From: Synergistales bacterium
Lineage (GTDB): Bacteria > Synergistota > Synergistia > Synergistales > Aminobacteriaceae
Assembly: GCA_025997955.1 (NCBI GenBank)
Contig: BNVH01000068.1
Coordinates: 1-20,789 of the forward strand
DNA: 20,789 bases
Direction of reading: 5' to 3'
Part shown: one piece after another, positions 14,971 to 20,789 of the stretch
How the letters are laid out: every line of letters begins with the position of its first letter
How positions within the stretch are numbered: position 1 is the first letter of the stretch
Position numbers and translations under genes: made by a program
The notes under the pieces: generated by a model
Databases searched by the model: none
What the model saw: the letters and a program-made list of their open reading frames with translations, nothing else
Told to the model about the DNA's origin: nothing

Positions 14971-15777
14971 ATGAGTTTTTACAACGTTGAAATGGACGGT
15001 AGCGTGGCAATTATGCGTTTAGAGCGTCCCCCTGTTAATGCTTTGGCGAAGCAGGTTTATATTGATTTAATGGACACTCTGAAGACATTGGAGGATGACG
15101 ACAATGTGCGCGTTGTTATCATGACCGGATCTCCTAAAGTCAAAGCGATGATTGGTGGAGCTGACCTCAACGAGTTCATGGAGTTGGATTACGACTCGCG
15201 TCTTAAGAGATTCGAGACGGTCGACGAGGCGTTCGATAAGTTGGAAAAATTCACAAAACCACTTCTTGGAGTGGCCAACGGACCGACAGTCGGCGCGGGT
15301 GTGGCGATGCTTTCTCTTTGCGATATTCGTCTCGCCTCGGACACCGCTACTTTCCTGATTCCCGAGATTGATCGTGGCGTCATGGCCGCACATCTGCCGA
15401 TGATGAAGAAGCTCGGCGTTCCTTCGGGAATTATCAAGGAATGGATTTTTACCTGCAGACGTTTCAACGTGTACGAGGCGCATTACCATAAGTTTATTGA
15501 TTACGTGTATCCGCCGGATGATCTGCTGCCCAACGCGCTGCGGTTGGCGCAGAAGATAGCCGCAAAGAGCAAAGACGCCCTGCGCTTCCAGAAGCTTTAC
15601 TTTATTGAGAGTGAGCAGTTGAGCTGGTCTGACGCTTACAAGAAATCTCACGAGTACAGCGCGATTCTCACAAGCGGCACTAACTCCAAAGAGGGCATAT
15701 CCGCTTTCCTGCACAAACGCATACCGAACTACAAGGAGAGCGACGGAGCAATAAAGAAAGCTACTGATGTTATATAG
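14971..15777 (+). CDS. Enoyl-CoA hydratase/isomerase (crotonase) family protein 2
   Basis: A 268-residue crotonase. Oxyanion-hole segment MIGGADLNEF at about 60-69; second block VANGPTVGAGVAMLSLCD from about 101; LIPEIDRGVM from 129. As in crotonase 1, the second catalytic glutamate is kept (Glu132) while the position of the first is alanine (Ala112). The two proteins are clearly different sequences, so this shared change points to a shared kind of chemistry rather than a recent duplication. ATG 14971 is preceded by AAGGCGGAG; an in-frame extension back to 14839 overlaps element C and lacks a ribosome site, so it was rejected. It starts a new transcription unit under element C. The TRAP genes follow 121 bases later and may be read through. 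Confidence 0.83.
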   Translation: MSFYNVEMDGSVAIMRLERPPVNALAKQVYIDLMDTLKTLEDDDNVRVVIMTGSPKVKAMIGGADLNEFMELDYDSRLKRFETVDEAFDKLEKFTKPLLGVANGPTVGAGVAMLSLCDIRLASDTATFLIPEIDRGVMAAHLPMMKKLGVPSGIIKEWIFTCRRFNVYEAHYHKFIDYVYPPDDLLPNALRLAQKIAAKSKDALRFQKLYFIESEQLSWSDAYKKSHEYSAILTSGTNSKEGISAFLHKRIPNYKESDGAIKKATDVI

Positions 15778-15814
15778 TGTATAATTGCGGCTGAGAAGTT
15801 GTTTCGTTACAAAA

Positions 15815-15856
15815 GTCGGGCGGGGACTTCCTTTGCTGAGGAGGTGCCCGTGCGAC
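15815..15856 (+). other. Strong RNA hairpin in the crotonase 2 / dctP gap
   Basis: GTCGGGCGGGGACTTCC (15815-15831) pairs with GGAGGTGCCCGTGCGAC (15840-15856): 15 of 17 positions pair, counting G-U pairs, around an 8-nt loop. No U run follows. It lies 42 bases before the dctP start, in its leader. The role is unknown; possibilities are mRNA processing or stability, or an attenuator. No known riboswitch is recognised. Confidence 0.6.
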
Positions 15857-15898
15857 CTTAGAGTCGATTTAACTTAACTAAAGAAAGGAGAATTTTTT

Positions 15899-16894
15899 AT
15901 GAAAAGATGTATCTGCACGATAATCTCTCTCTTTGCAATCGTAAGTTTAGGCGTAGCAATTCCCTTTGCGGCGTACGCTCAACCAGTTACGCTCAAGTTC
16001 AATTCTGTTAAGGCAGCTACAGATCCTCTATATACCACATGGGAGGACTACGCGAAGGAATGCGTAGCCCGTTCCGGAGGTACACTGAACATTGAGATGT
16101 ATGCGAGCGAAGCCCTGGGCAGCGCTTCGGATGTCCTCAGCATGATAGGCCAAGGCGCTCCCATGCTTGTGGATTGTGACACCTCATTTATTGCGGAGTA
16201 TGTCCCCGACTGGAACCTGTTTATGTATCCCTACCTTATCCAAAAGCCCTCAGATTTCTACTACCTGCTTGAATCGGACTTTGGCAAGGAGCTACAAAAG
16301 AGAACGGAAGAAAAAGGTCTGAAATTGATGGCCGCCGCGTTCTTTGGCACCAGAAATCTAATTTCCTCAAAACCCGTCAAATCGCGTGAGGACACCGCCA
16401 AAATGAAGATTCGCGTCGTGAACACGAAGATGTACAACGAAATTGCAGGGGTTCTGGGTGGAAATCCCACCAACGTCCCCTGGAGTGAGACGTATATGGC
16501 GCTTCAACAGGGTGTCGCGGACGCGGCGGAACCCGGCACGGCGCTTATGGAGACCGCAAAATTGTATGAGCCCTGCAAGTACATCGCGCTGACCGAGCAT
16601 GTGATTACCTTTACGACCGTGGTCATGTCGAGTGAGGTGTTCAATTCTCTGCCCGAGCAGGCGCAAAAGGCTATAGAGGAAATGCAGGCCACTTATGTAA
16701 AGAACGAGATGCTGAAGTTCACGCTGGACCTGGAGGAAAAGGCCAAAGGACGACTGACCGCCCAGGGCGTTACGCTTACCGCGGTGGATAAGGCTCCTTT
16801 TATAAAGGCCTCTGAATTAATCATCTCCAAATTCCCAGAATTCACCCCCGGCGCTTATGACCGCGTAAAGACTATACTTGCGGAAAACAAATAA
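15899..16894 (+). CDS. dctP: TRAP transporter substrate-binding protein
   Basis: A 331-residue DctP-family periplasmic receptor. A signal peptide (positive MKR, hydrophobic core, cleavage likely after AYA at 27) starts the protein. The conserved binding arginine is Arg172 in KMKIRVVNTKMYNEI, followed by the family block WSETYMALQQGVADAAEPG, where the usual 'VDGQENP' is altered. Known: DctP proteins capture organic acids (dicarboxylates, sialic acid, aromatic acids, amino acids), the arginine pairing with the substrate carboxylate. So the substrate here almost certainly has a carboxylate. The ribosome site AAGGAG precedes ATG 15899. It is followed by dctQ and dctM, with a hairpin after the stop that probably lowers expression of the membrane subunits relative to the receptor. 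Confidence 0.93.
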   Translation: MKRCICTIISLFAIVSLGVAIPFAAYAQPVTLKFNSVKAATDPLYTTWEDYAKECVARSGGTLNIEMYASEALGSASDVLSMIGQGAPMLVDCDTSFIAEYVPDWNLFMYPYLIQKPSDFYYLLESDFGKELQKRTEEKGLKLMAAAFFGTRNLISSKPVKSREDTAKMKIRVVNTKMYNEIAGVLGGNPTNVPWSETYMALQQGVADAAEPGTALMETAKLYEPCKYIALTEHVITFTTVVMSSEVFNSLPEQAQKAIEEMQATYVKNEMLKFTLDLEEKAKGRLTAQGVTLTAVDKAPFIKASELIISKFPEFTPGAYDRVKTILAENK

Positions 16895-16912
16895 GCAACA
16901 CCTGCCCATACT

Positions 16913-16952
16913 CAAAGAGTAGCCGCCGATTATACTAGGCGGTTGCTCTTTG
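16913..16952 (+). terminator. Hairpin/attenuator between dctP and dctQ
   Basis: CAAAGAGTAGCCGCC pairs over all 15 positions (two G-U) with GGCGGTTGCTCTTTG around a 10-nt loop. Only a poor U tract follows, so partial termination or 3' end protection of dctP mRNA is likelier than full termination. Confidence 0.6.
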
Positions 16953-16987
16953 TTGGTAGTTTGCGGAGTCGATGCGGGAGGACGTGC

Positions 16988-17485
16988 ATGAAAAAATTAA
17001 AATGGGTAGCCACTTATTTTGAGGAAATTATAAGCGGAGTTGCGTTTGTCATTATGGTCGGCATTACGGTGTGTAATGTTTTAAGCCGGTATTTTTGGGG
17101 CTACTCCTTTATTTTTGCGGAAGAGGTGGCTTATATCAGCTTTGCGTATACGGTATCTTTTGGAGTGACAATTTTATTCAAACATAATGCCATGATAGCC
17201 ATTGAAGTATTGGTCAACTGTCTGCCGCGCAAGGCGCAAAAAGTTGTCAGAATATTTGATTATGCCCTGTTGCTGATAGTGAATTTGATTTTATTGCGCA
17301 TTGGAGTGGAATTTGCCATCAAGGCCTGGGTTCGTCCCATGACAGCCCTAAGAATCCCGTACACGTTTATTGATTCAGCGCCTGTTATCGCGTTTGGTCT
17401 AATGGCTTTTTATTCCGCGCGTTTTTTGATTCTCATCCTGCTCGGCGAAGAGATTCAGGATGTTACCCTGGAAGATCAGCACTGA
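16988..17485 (+). CDS. dctQ: TRAP transporter small permease subunit
   Basis: A 165-residue DctQ-family membrane protein with four hydrophobic segments (about 13-31, 48-68, 88-108, 130-150). Family features: ITVCNVLSRYFWGYSFIFAE, with the 'NVxxRYxxxxxxxxxEE' pattern in which EEVAYISF follows, then a short loop with HNAMIAIEVL. It forms the membrane complex with DctM for sodium-driven uptake of acids delivered by DctP. ATG 16988 was chosen because GGGAGG lies 6 nt upstream; a longer frame from 16943 overlaps the preceding hairpin. It is followed 52 bases later by dctM. Confidence 0.92.
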   Translation: MKKLKWVATYFEEIISGVAFVIMVGITVCNVLSRYFWGYSFIFAEEVAYISFAYTVSFGVTILFKHNAMIAIEVLVNCLPRKAQKVVRIFDYALLLIVNLILLRIGVEFAIKAWVRPMTALRIPYTFIDSAPVIAFGLMAFYSARFLILILLGEEIQDVTLEDQH

Positions 17486-17537
17486 TATAGCGCGGCGGTG
17501 CGAGGCGAAAGTTTTCCGCTAAAGGAAAGGTTGGTGT

Positions 17538-18839
17538 ATGCCGATGAATTTACAACTTTTGCTCCCTGTTGTGCTTTTGTTTATCCTGTTCTTTTTGAAG
17601 ATTCCAGTTGCTTTCAGCCTGCTGACATCCGCCGTATATTATTTTCTTTTCTTCAACAACTCCATACCGCCAGGTATGCTTGTGCAAAAAATAGTAGCGA
17701 CGACAGAATCGTTTACTTATCTGGCTATTCCTTTTTTTGTATGCGCTGGCGTCGTATTTAATTATTCGGGCATTACCACAAAAATCATTGATTTAGCGGA
17801 GCTTTTGGTCGGACATTTTTGTGGAGGAATGGGACAGGTCAACATTTTAGCCAGCACTTTAATGGGTGGCTTATCCGGTTCTTCCAACGCGGACGCCGCT
17901 ATGGACAGTAAAATGATCGTGCCCGAAATGATTAAACGCGGTTACAGCAGAGGATTTTCTACAGCTGTTACCGCCGCGTCCTCTTGCATCACCCCGATTA
18001 TCCCTCCCGGCATTATCCTGATTATGTACGCTATGGTGGCCAACGTCTCCGTGGCCAAAATGTTTTTAGCGGGTTACGTACCGGGATTTATTATGTGCGT
18101 CACTTTGATGGTTGTCGTGTGGTGGATTTCTAAAAAAAGGGGATATGCCCCCTCCCGCGAGAAACGCGCGCCTCTCAAACTCATCCTGCAAAAGACACTG
18201 GAAGCCATATGGGCCTTGATCCTTCCCTTTGGCCTTTTACTGGGGTTGCGTTTCGGTATGTTCACCCCCACCGAGGGCGGCGCTATGGCGGTGGCCTACG
18301 CGTTGATCATAGGTGTATTTGTGTACAAAGAAATTAAGTGGAAACACGTGTGGCCCATAATCAAAGAATCGGTGGAGGGAACCGCGGGCGTCATCTTCAT
18401 CATTGCCGCGGCAAATTCTTTCAGCCTCTACCTCGCATGGGAGAGGATACCCATGATTATCTCGGAAATCATGATCAACTCCATTTCCGATCCAATCATC
18501 ATGATGCTGTGCATCAACTTTTTCCTTCTCATTTGCGGGTGTTTTTTCGAGGGCGGCGCAGCTCTGATTTTATTGGGGCCGTTGCTGATTCCCACCGTGC
18601 AGAAAATGGGCATAGATCTTGTTCACTTTGGCATTATTCTCTCCATTAATCTCACAATGGGCGGCATCACTCCCCCGTTCGGCAGTATGATGTTTGTTAC
18701 GACAACCATCACGCAAACTCCACTGGAAGAATATGTAGTGGAATCTATCCCATTCATAGCCGCTTTGATAGGGTTGCTGGTGTTGTTTACGTTTACCCCA
18801 AGTCTTATCCTGTTTGTACCGAGACTCTTTGGAATGTAG
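17538..18839 (+). CDS. dctM: TRAP transporter large permease subunit
   Basis: A 433-residue DctM-family protein of normal length, with about 11-12 hydrophobic segments. Typical blocks: IPFFVCAGVVFNYSGIT, LASTLMGGLSGSSNADAAM, AASSCITPIIPPGIILIMYA, GMFTPTEGGAMAVAYALIIG, and GGITPPFGSMMFVTTTI near the C terminus, which are the transport-site hairpin regions in this family. It is the ion-coupled channel subunit and completes a full DctPQM set. ATG 17538 follows AAGGAAAGG; a second ATG two codons later is possible. It ends 11 bases before the convergent msrB remnant, and no clear terminator is seen after it. This is the last intact gene of the island. Confidence 0.94.
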   Translation: MPMNLQLLLPVVLLFILFFLKIPVAFSLLTSAVYYFLFFNNSIPPGMLVQKIVATTESFTYLAIPFFVCAGVVFNYSGITTKIIDLAELLVGHFCGGMGQVNILASTLMGGLSGSSNADAAMDSKMIVPEMIKRGYSRGFSTAVTAASSCITPIIPPGIILIMYAMVANVSVAKMFLAGYVPGFIMCVTLMVVVWWISKKRGYAPSREKRAPLKLILQKTLEAIWALILPFGLLLGLRFGMFTPTEGGAMAVAYALIIGVFVYKEIKWKHVWPIIKESVEGTAGVIFIIAAANSFSLYLAWERIPMIISEIMINSISDPIIMMLCINFFLLICGCFFEGGAALILLGPLLIPTVQKMGIDLVHFGIILSINLTMGGITPPFGSMMFVTTTITQTPLEEYVVESIPFIAALIGLLVLFTFTPSLILFVPRLFGM

Positions 18840-18850
18840 ACGATCCAATC

Positions 18851-19077
18851 TCATATCTCATACCCCTCTTTTTCGAGGTCTGCCAGGGGAATGAAACGGA
18901 GCGCCGCGCTATTGATACAGTACCGCAATCCTCCCTCAGCCTGTGGGCCATCATCGAAAACATGCCCCAAGTGGGATTCTCCTACGCGGCTACGTACCTC
19001 GGTGCGGATCATCCCGTGGCTTGTGTCGTTCTTCTCTCGAATAACCGCTGAGTCAATCGGACGGGTAAAGCTATATG
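18851..19077 (-). pseudogene. msrB: C-terminal fragment of methionine-(R)-sulfoxide reductase
   Basis: About 74 residues matching the second half of MsrB: SFTRPIDSAVIREKNDTSHG, RTEVRSRVGESHLGHVFDDG, then GGLRYCINSAALRFIP with the catalytic cysteine. The first half, including the first zinc-binding CxxC, is absent. The frame is open but its N-terminal end is formed by the PEP-hydrolase remnant (MLLVFKSDSYH), so the fragment is a fusion at about 19077. MsrB reduces methionine-R-sulfoxide in proteins; this fragment is unlikely to fold as a full enzyme. It stops soon after EKEGY, close to the normal C terminus. Confidence 0.85.
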
Positions 19078-19157
19078 TATGGTAAGAGTCCGATTTAAAG
19101 ACAAGAAGCATATCCACCCCGCCATGACAGCATTTCTTCCCTTGTGTAGTGTTGCAT
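19078..19157 (-). pseudogene. Broken 5' remnant of a second PEP-hydrolase-family gene
   Basis: It starts at ATG 19157 with MQHYTREEMLS, near-identical to the intact gene's MQQYTREEMLS, then jumps by an 82-bp deletion to the DMLLVF-SGSY region, and is joined to msrB. The deletion is not a multiple of three, so the start codon reads out of frame and soon stops. The ribosome site is preserved. Confidence 0.85.
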
Positions 19158-19319
19158 GAAATCCGCTTCCTCTCCTAAAATAAAATCTCAATTCTAAAAT
19201 AAAATCTCAATAAATGTTACTATAAACGAAAATTCGGGAATTGCGGGGTTATAATGGTTACGATTTGACGGGTTTCTCGTTAAATACTGGAGGGTGTGTT
19301 CAGTGAATTCTAAAAAGAC
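19126..19319. repeat. Right direct repeat bracketing the island
   Basis: Same orientation and nearly the same sequence as 3404-3633, ending at the same base inside yeiH codon 6, after which the intact yeiH gene continues. Differences are scattered substitutions and two fewer 19-bp units. With the left copy it encloses about 15.5 kb. Confidence 0.9.
19177..19212. repeat. 19-bp tandem repeat, two units
   Basis: Unit AAAATAAAATCTCAATTCT at 19177 and a partial second unit at 19196. It corresponds to the four-unit array at 3454-3527. Confidence 0.85.
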
Positions 19320-20331
19320 GGGGATTTTTGTCTGTTTTGCGCTTGCGGCTATAGCGACATATCTTGGCGGATTGCAGCATTTCATGGGTGGTCCGATAAT
19401 AGGGCTGCTCATAGGAATGTTGATTATGAACAGCGCTTCTGTGGGGCCGGAATTTCTCAAGGGAGCGAAGTTCGCCTCAAAGACCATATTGAGCGCAGCT
19501 ATCGTCCTCGTAGGCGGCACATTGGACATACATAAAATAATGGGGACGGGGGGAGCCGCGCTTCCCATGCTGATAGTCAATATCTGTATCGCTATAGGAG
19601 CGGCCGCTTACGTCGGGAAAAGAATGAAGCTGAGCTCCGATACGGCGCTCCTCATAGGGAGTGGCACCGCTATTTGCGGCGGCACGGCGATAGCCACCGC
19701 CGCGTCCATCATTCATGCGCGTGAAGAGGACATAGCTTACGCGATGACGGCTATATTTTTCTTCGACATATTGGGGGCTTTGGCGTATCCTTATATAGCG
19801 GTGGGAGTCGGAATGACGAACGCTCAGATGAGTTTCCTGATAGGAGGCACGGTAAACGACCTCTCGAGCGTCACGGCGGCCGAGGCGACATTCAACGCGC
19901 TCACGGCTCAGAATCTGAGCATGGCGCTCACCGTGAAATTGGCCCGCACGACCTTGCTCATCCCTCTGTCCATGGTTCTGTCCGTATTAGTTATGCGCAA
20001 AGCGGCCGTCACGGAAAAATCGGGCGCCTCTGTGATGCCGACGCTACGAAAAAGCATCCCCTGGGTGATGGTCTATTTTGTGATAATGGCGACGTTAAAT
20101 TCGGCGGGCATGTTTGAATGGCTCTCGGTCGCCGTGACGGGAGCCCCTGGGAACTTAGGCCGCAATCTCAGCGTTATCTGCAAATTCCTGACGACCGTCG
20201 CGCTGTGCGGCGTAGGGTTTAAGATCAAGTTTCGCGATCTTCTGACGAACGGATTGAAACCCGTGATTCTCGGCGGCGTCGCCTGGCTGTCGATAACGCT
20301 TTTTACTTTATTTTATATAGGTCACCTCTAA
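19303..20331 (+). CDS. yeiH: YeiH family putative sulfate exporter / conserved membrane protein
   Basis: A 342-residue membrane protein of the UPF0324/YeiH family, with about 10 hydrophobic segments. The signature GSGTAICGGTAIATAASIIH lies near residue 125; PIIGLLIGMLIMNS near the N terminus and VALCGVGFKIKFRDLLTNGL near the C terminus are also typical. The family is called 'putative sulfate exporter'; the substrate is not firmly established. GTG 19303 was chosen because GGAGGG (19289-19294) lies 8-9 nt upstream; a GTG at 19294 overlaps that site. The gene is divergent from the PEP-hydrolase remnant, and its first codons also survive at 3617, so PEP-hydrolase and yeiH were originally divergent neighbours. 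TATAAT occurs upstream at 19250-19255, but no good -35 accompanies it. Confidence 0.88.
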   Translation: MNSKKTGIFVCFALAAIATYLGGLQHFMGGPIIGLLIGMLIMNSASVGPEFLKGAKFASKTILSAAIVLVGGTLDIHKIMGTGGAALPMLIVNICIAIGAAAYVGKRMKLSSDTALLIGSGTAICGGTAIATAASIIHAREEDIAYAMTAIFFFDILGALAYPYIAVGVGMTNAQMSFLIGGTVNDLSSVTAAEATFNALTAQNLSMALTVKLARTTLLIPLSMVLSVLVMRKAAVTEKSGASVMPTLRKSIPWVMVYFVIMATLNSAGMFEWLSVAVTGAPGNLGRNLSVICKFLTTVALCGVGFKIKFRDLLTNGLKPVILGGVAWLSITLFTLFYIGHL

Positions 20332-20789
20332 AAACCCATTAAATCGTTTCTGAATCAAAGAAATAATATATGCGCGAGATTTCGACAGATACGACATTCC
20401 ATTACCTCACATCTGGCTTTCCCTGATTCGGAGAACAGATTTCGTTTTATTTCCCCTCCCTGACATTTTCGTCTTGGCTTGAATTTCGCCACTGTCGCAT
20501 TTTTGGGTGGATGACAGGTGAATCGAGAAAACATACGCCTGTTCTTTGTGCCAAAATTTACTTACCGGGATGGGCATTTGTGGTGGATAGGAGGATAGGT
20601 CAGGGCAAACGCATAAAAAATCACACCCAGAGCTTGAACTTATAGAAAAGAAGTGATAAAAATAGGTAACTACTCAGGACTTGACAGACAGCGATAGAAC
20701 AAGATAAAAACTTCGAGAGCTATTGAAATTAAGGACTTGCAAAATAAGTTGAGTCCATGTAAGCTCTTTTAAAAGGAAATTAAATTTAA
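20332..20789. other. Non-coding tail, no gene recognised
   Basis: About 460 bases to the window edge. All frames are broken by stops; the longest readable peptide seen is about 26 residues (from GTG near 20519) and is not recognised. It could be an eroded gene or a long promoter region for a gene beyond the edge. A promoter-like pair is noted separately. Confidence 0.5.
20681..20708 (+). promoter_or_regulatory. Possible sigma-70 promoter
   Basis: A perfect -35 TTGACA (20681-20686) is followed after 16 nt by GATAAA (20703-20708), four of six matches to TATAAT. It would read towards the right edge of the window. There is no supporting gene in view. Confidence 0.4.

Noticed and set aside
15067..15714. 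A 215-codon minus-strand open frame opposite crotonase 2
   Set aside because: It is fully contained in a well-supported crotonase gene and the peptide has no family features.
1..20789. tRNA, rRNA, complete insertion sequences or integrase genes
   Set aside because: None was recognised; the island's ends show duplicated chromosomal sequence rather than att sites or terminal inverted repeats.

Overview
This 20.8 kb window looks like chromosome of an anaerobic, amino-acid/acid-fermenting bacterium. The conserved N- and C-terminal halves of the flagellin resemble Synergistota flagellins as I remember them. The mix of an ADP-forming acyl-CoA synthetase, a glutaconate-type CoA-transferase, TRAP transport and a PEP-hydrolase-family TIM barrel fits that group. 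The phylum is an inference from remembered family resemblance; no database search was possible.

Layout. (1) 1-2600: the 3' end of a gene whose charged coiled-coil tail resembles Rpn/PD-(D/E)XK transposase-type proteins, then a decayed flagellin gene on the minus strand. Its variable domain carries two 'WQKSLGG...DYWIVKL' beta-propeller-like repeats. (2) 2605-3633: an intact PEP-hydrolase-family gene on the minus strand, its promoter region, and only the first few codons of a yeiH gene. (3) 3634-18839: a catabolic island. It holds a crotonase on the minus strand, a divergent LysR regulator, then on the plus strand an ADP-forming acyl-CoA synthetase, CoA-transferase A and B, thiolase, an amidohydrolase, a sodium:solute symporter, a DUF6282-type metallohydrolase, a second crotonase and a complete DctP-DctQ-DctM TRAP transporter. 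(4) 18851-19319: remnants of msrB and of a second PEP-hydrolase gene, with a second copy of the same promoter region. (5) 19303-20331: an intact yeiH-family transporter, then about 460 bases with no recognised gene.

How it works together. The island reads as one regulon for uptake and breakdown of an unidentified acid or cyclic amide/lactam-like compound. Uptake would be by the TRAP system and the symporter, hydrolysis or ring opening by the two metallohydrolases, CoA activation by the CoA-transferase, chain chemistry by the crotonases and thiolase, and ATP recovery by the ADP-forming synthetase. No hydroxyacyl-CoA or acyl-CoA dehydrogenase is present.

The strongest new signal is regulatory. 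A 65-bp composite element with fixed internal spacing occurs three times: before crotonase 1, before the synthetase operon and before crotonase 2. It pairs a dyad with a promoter-like part and is placed as expected for a LysR-type activator. The second main signal is that the island is bracketed by direct repeats of the PEP-hydrolase/yeiH intergenic region, which suggests how it was inserted.
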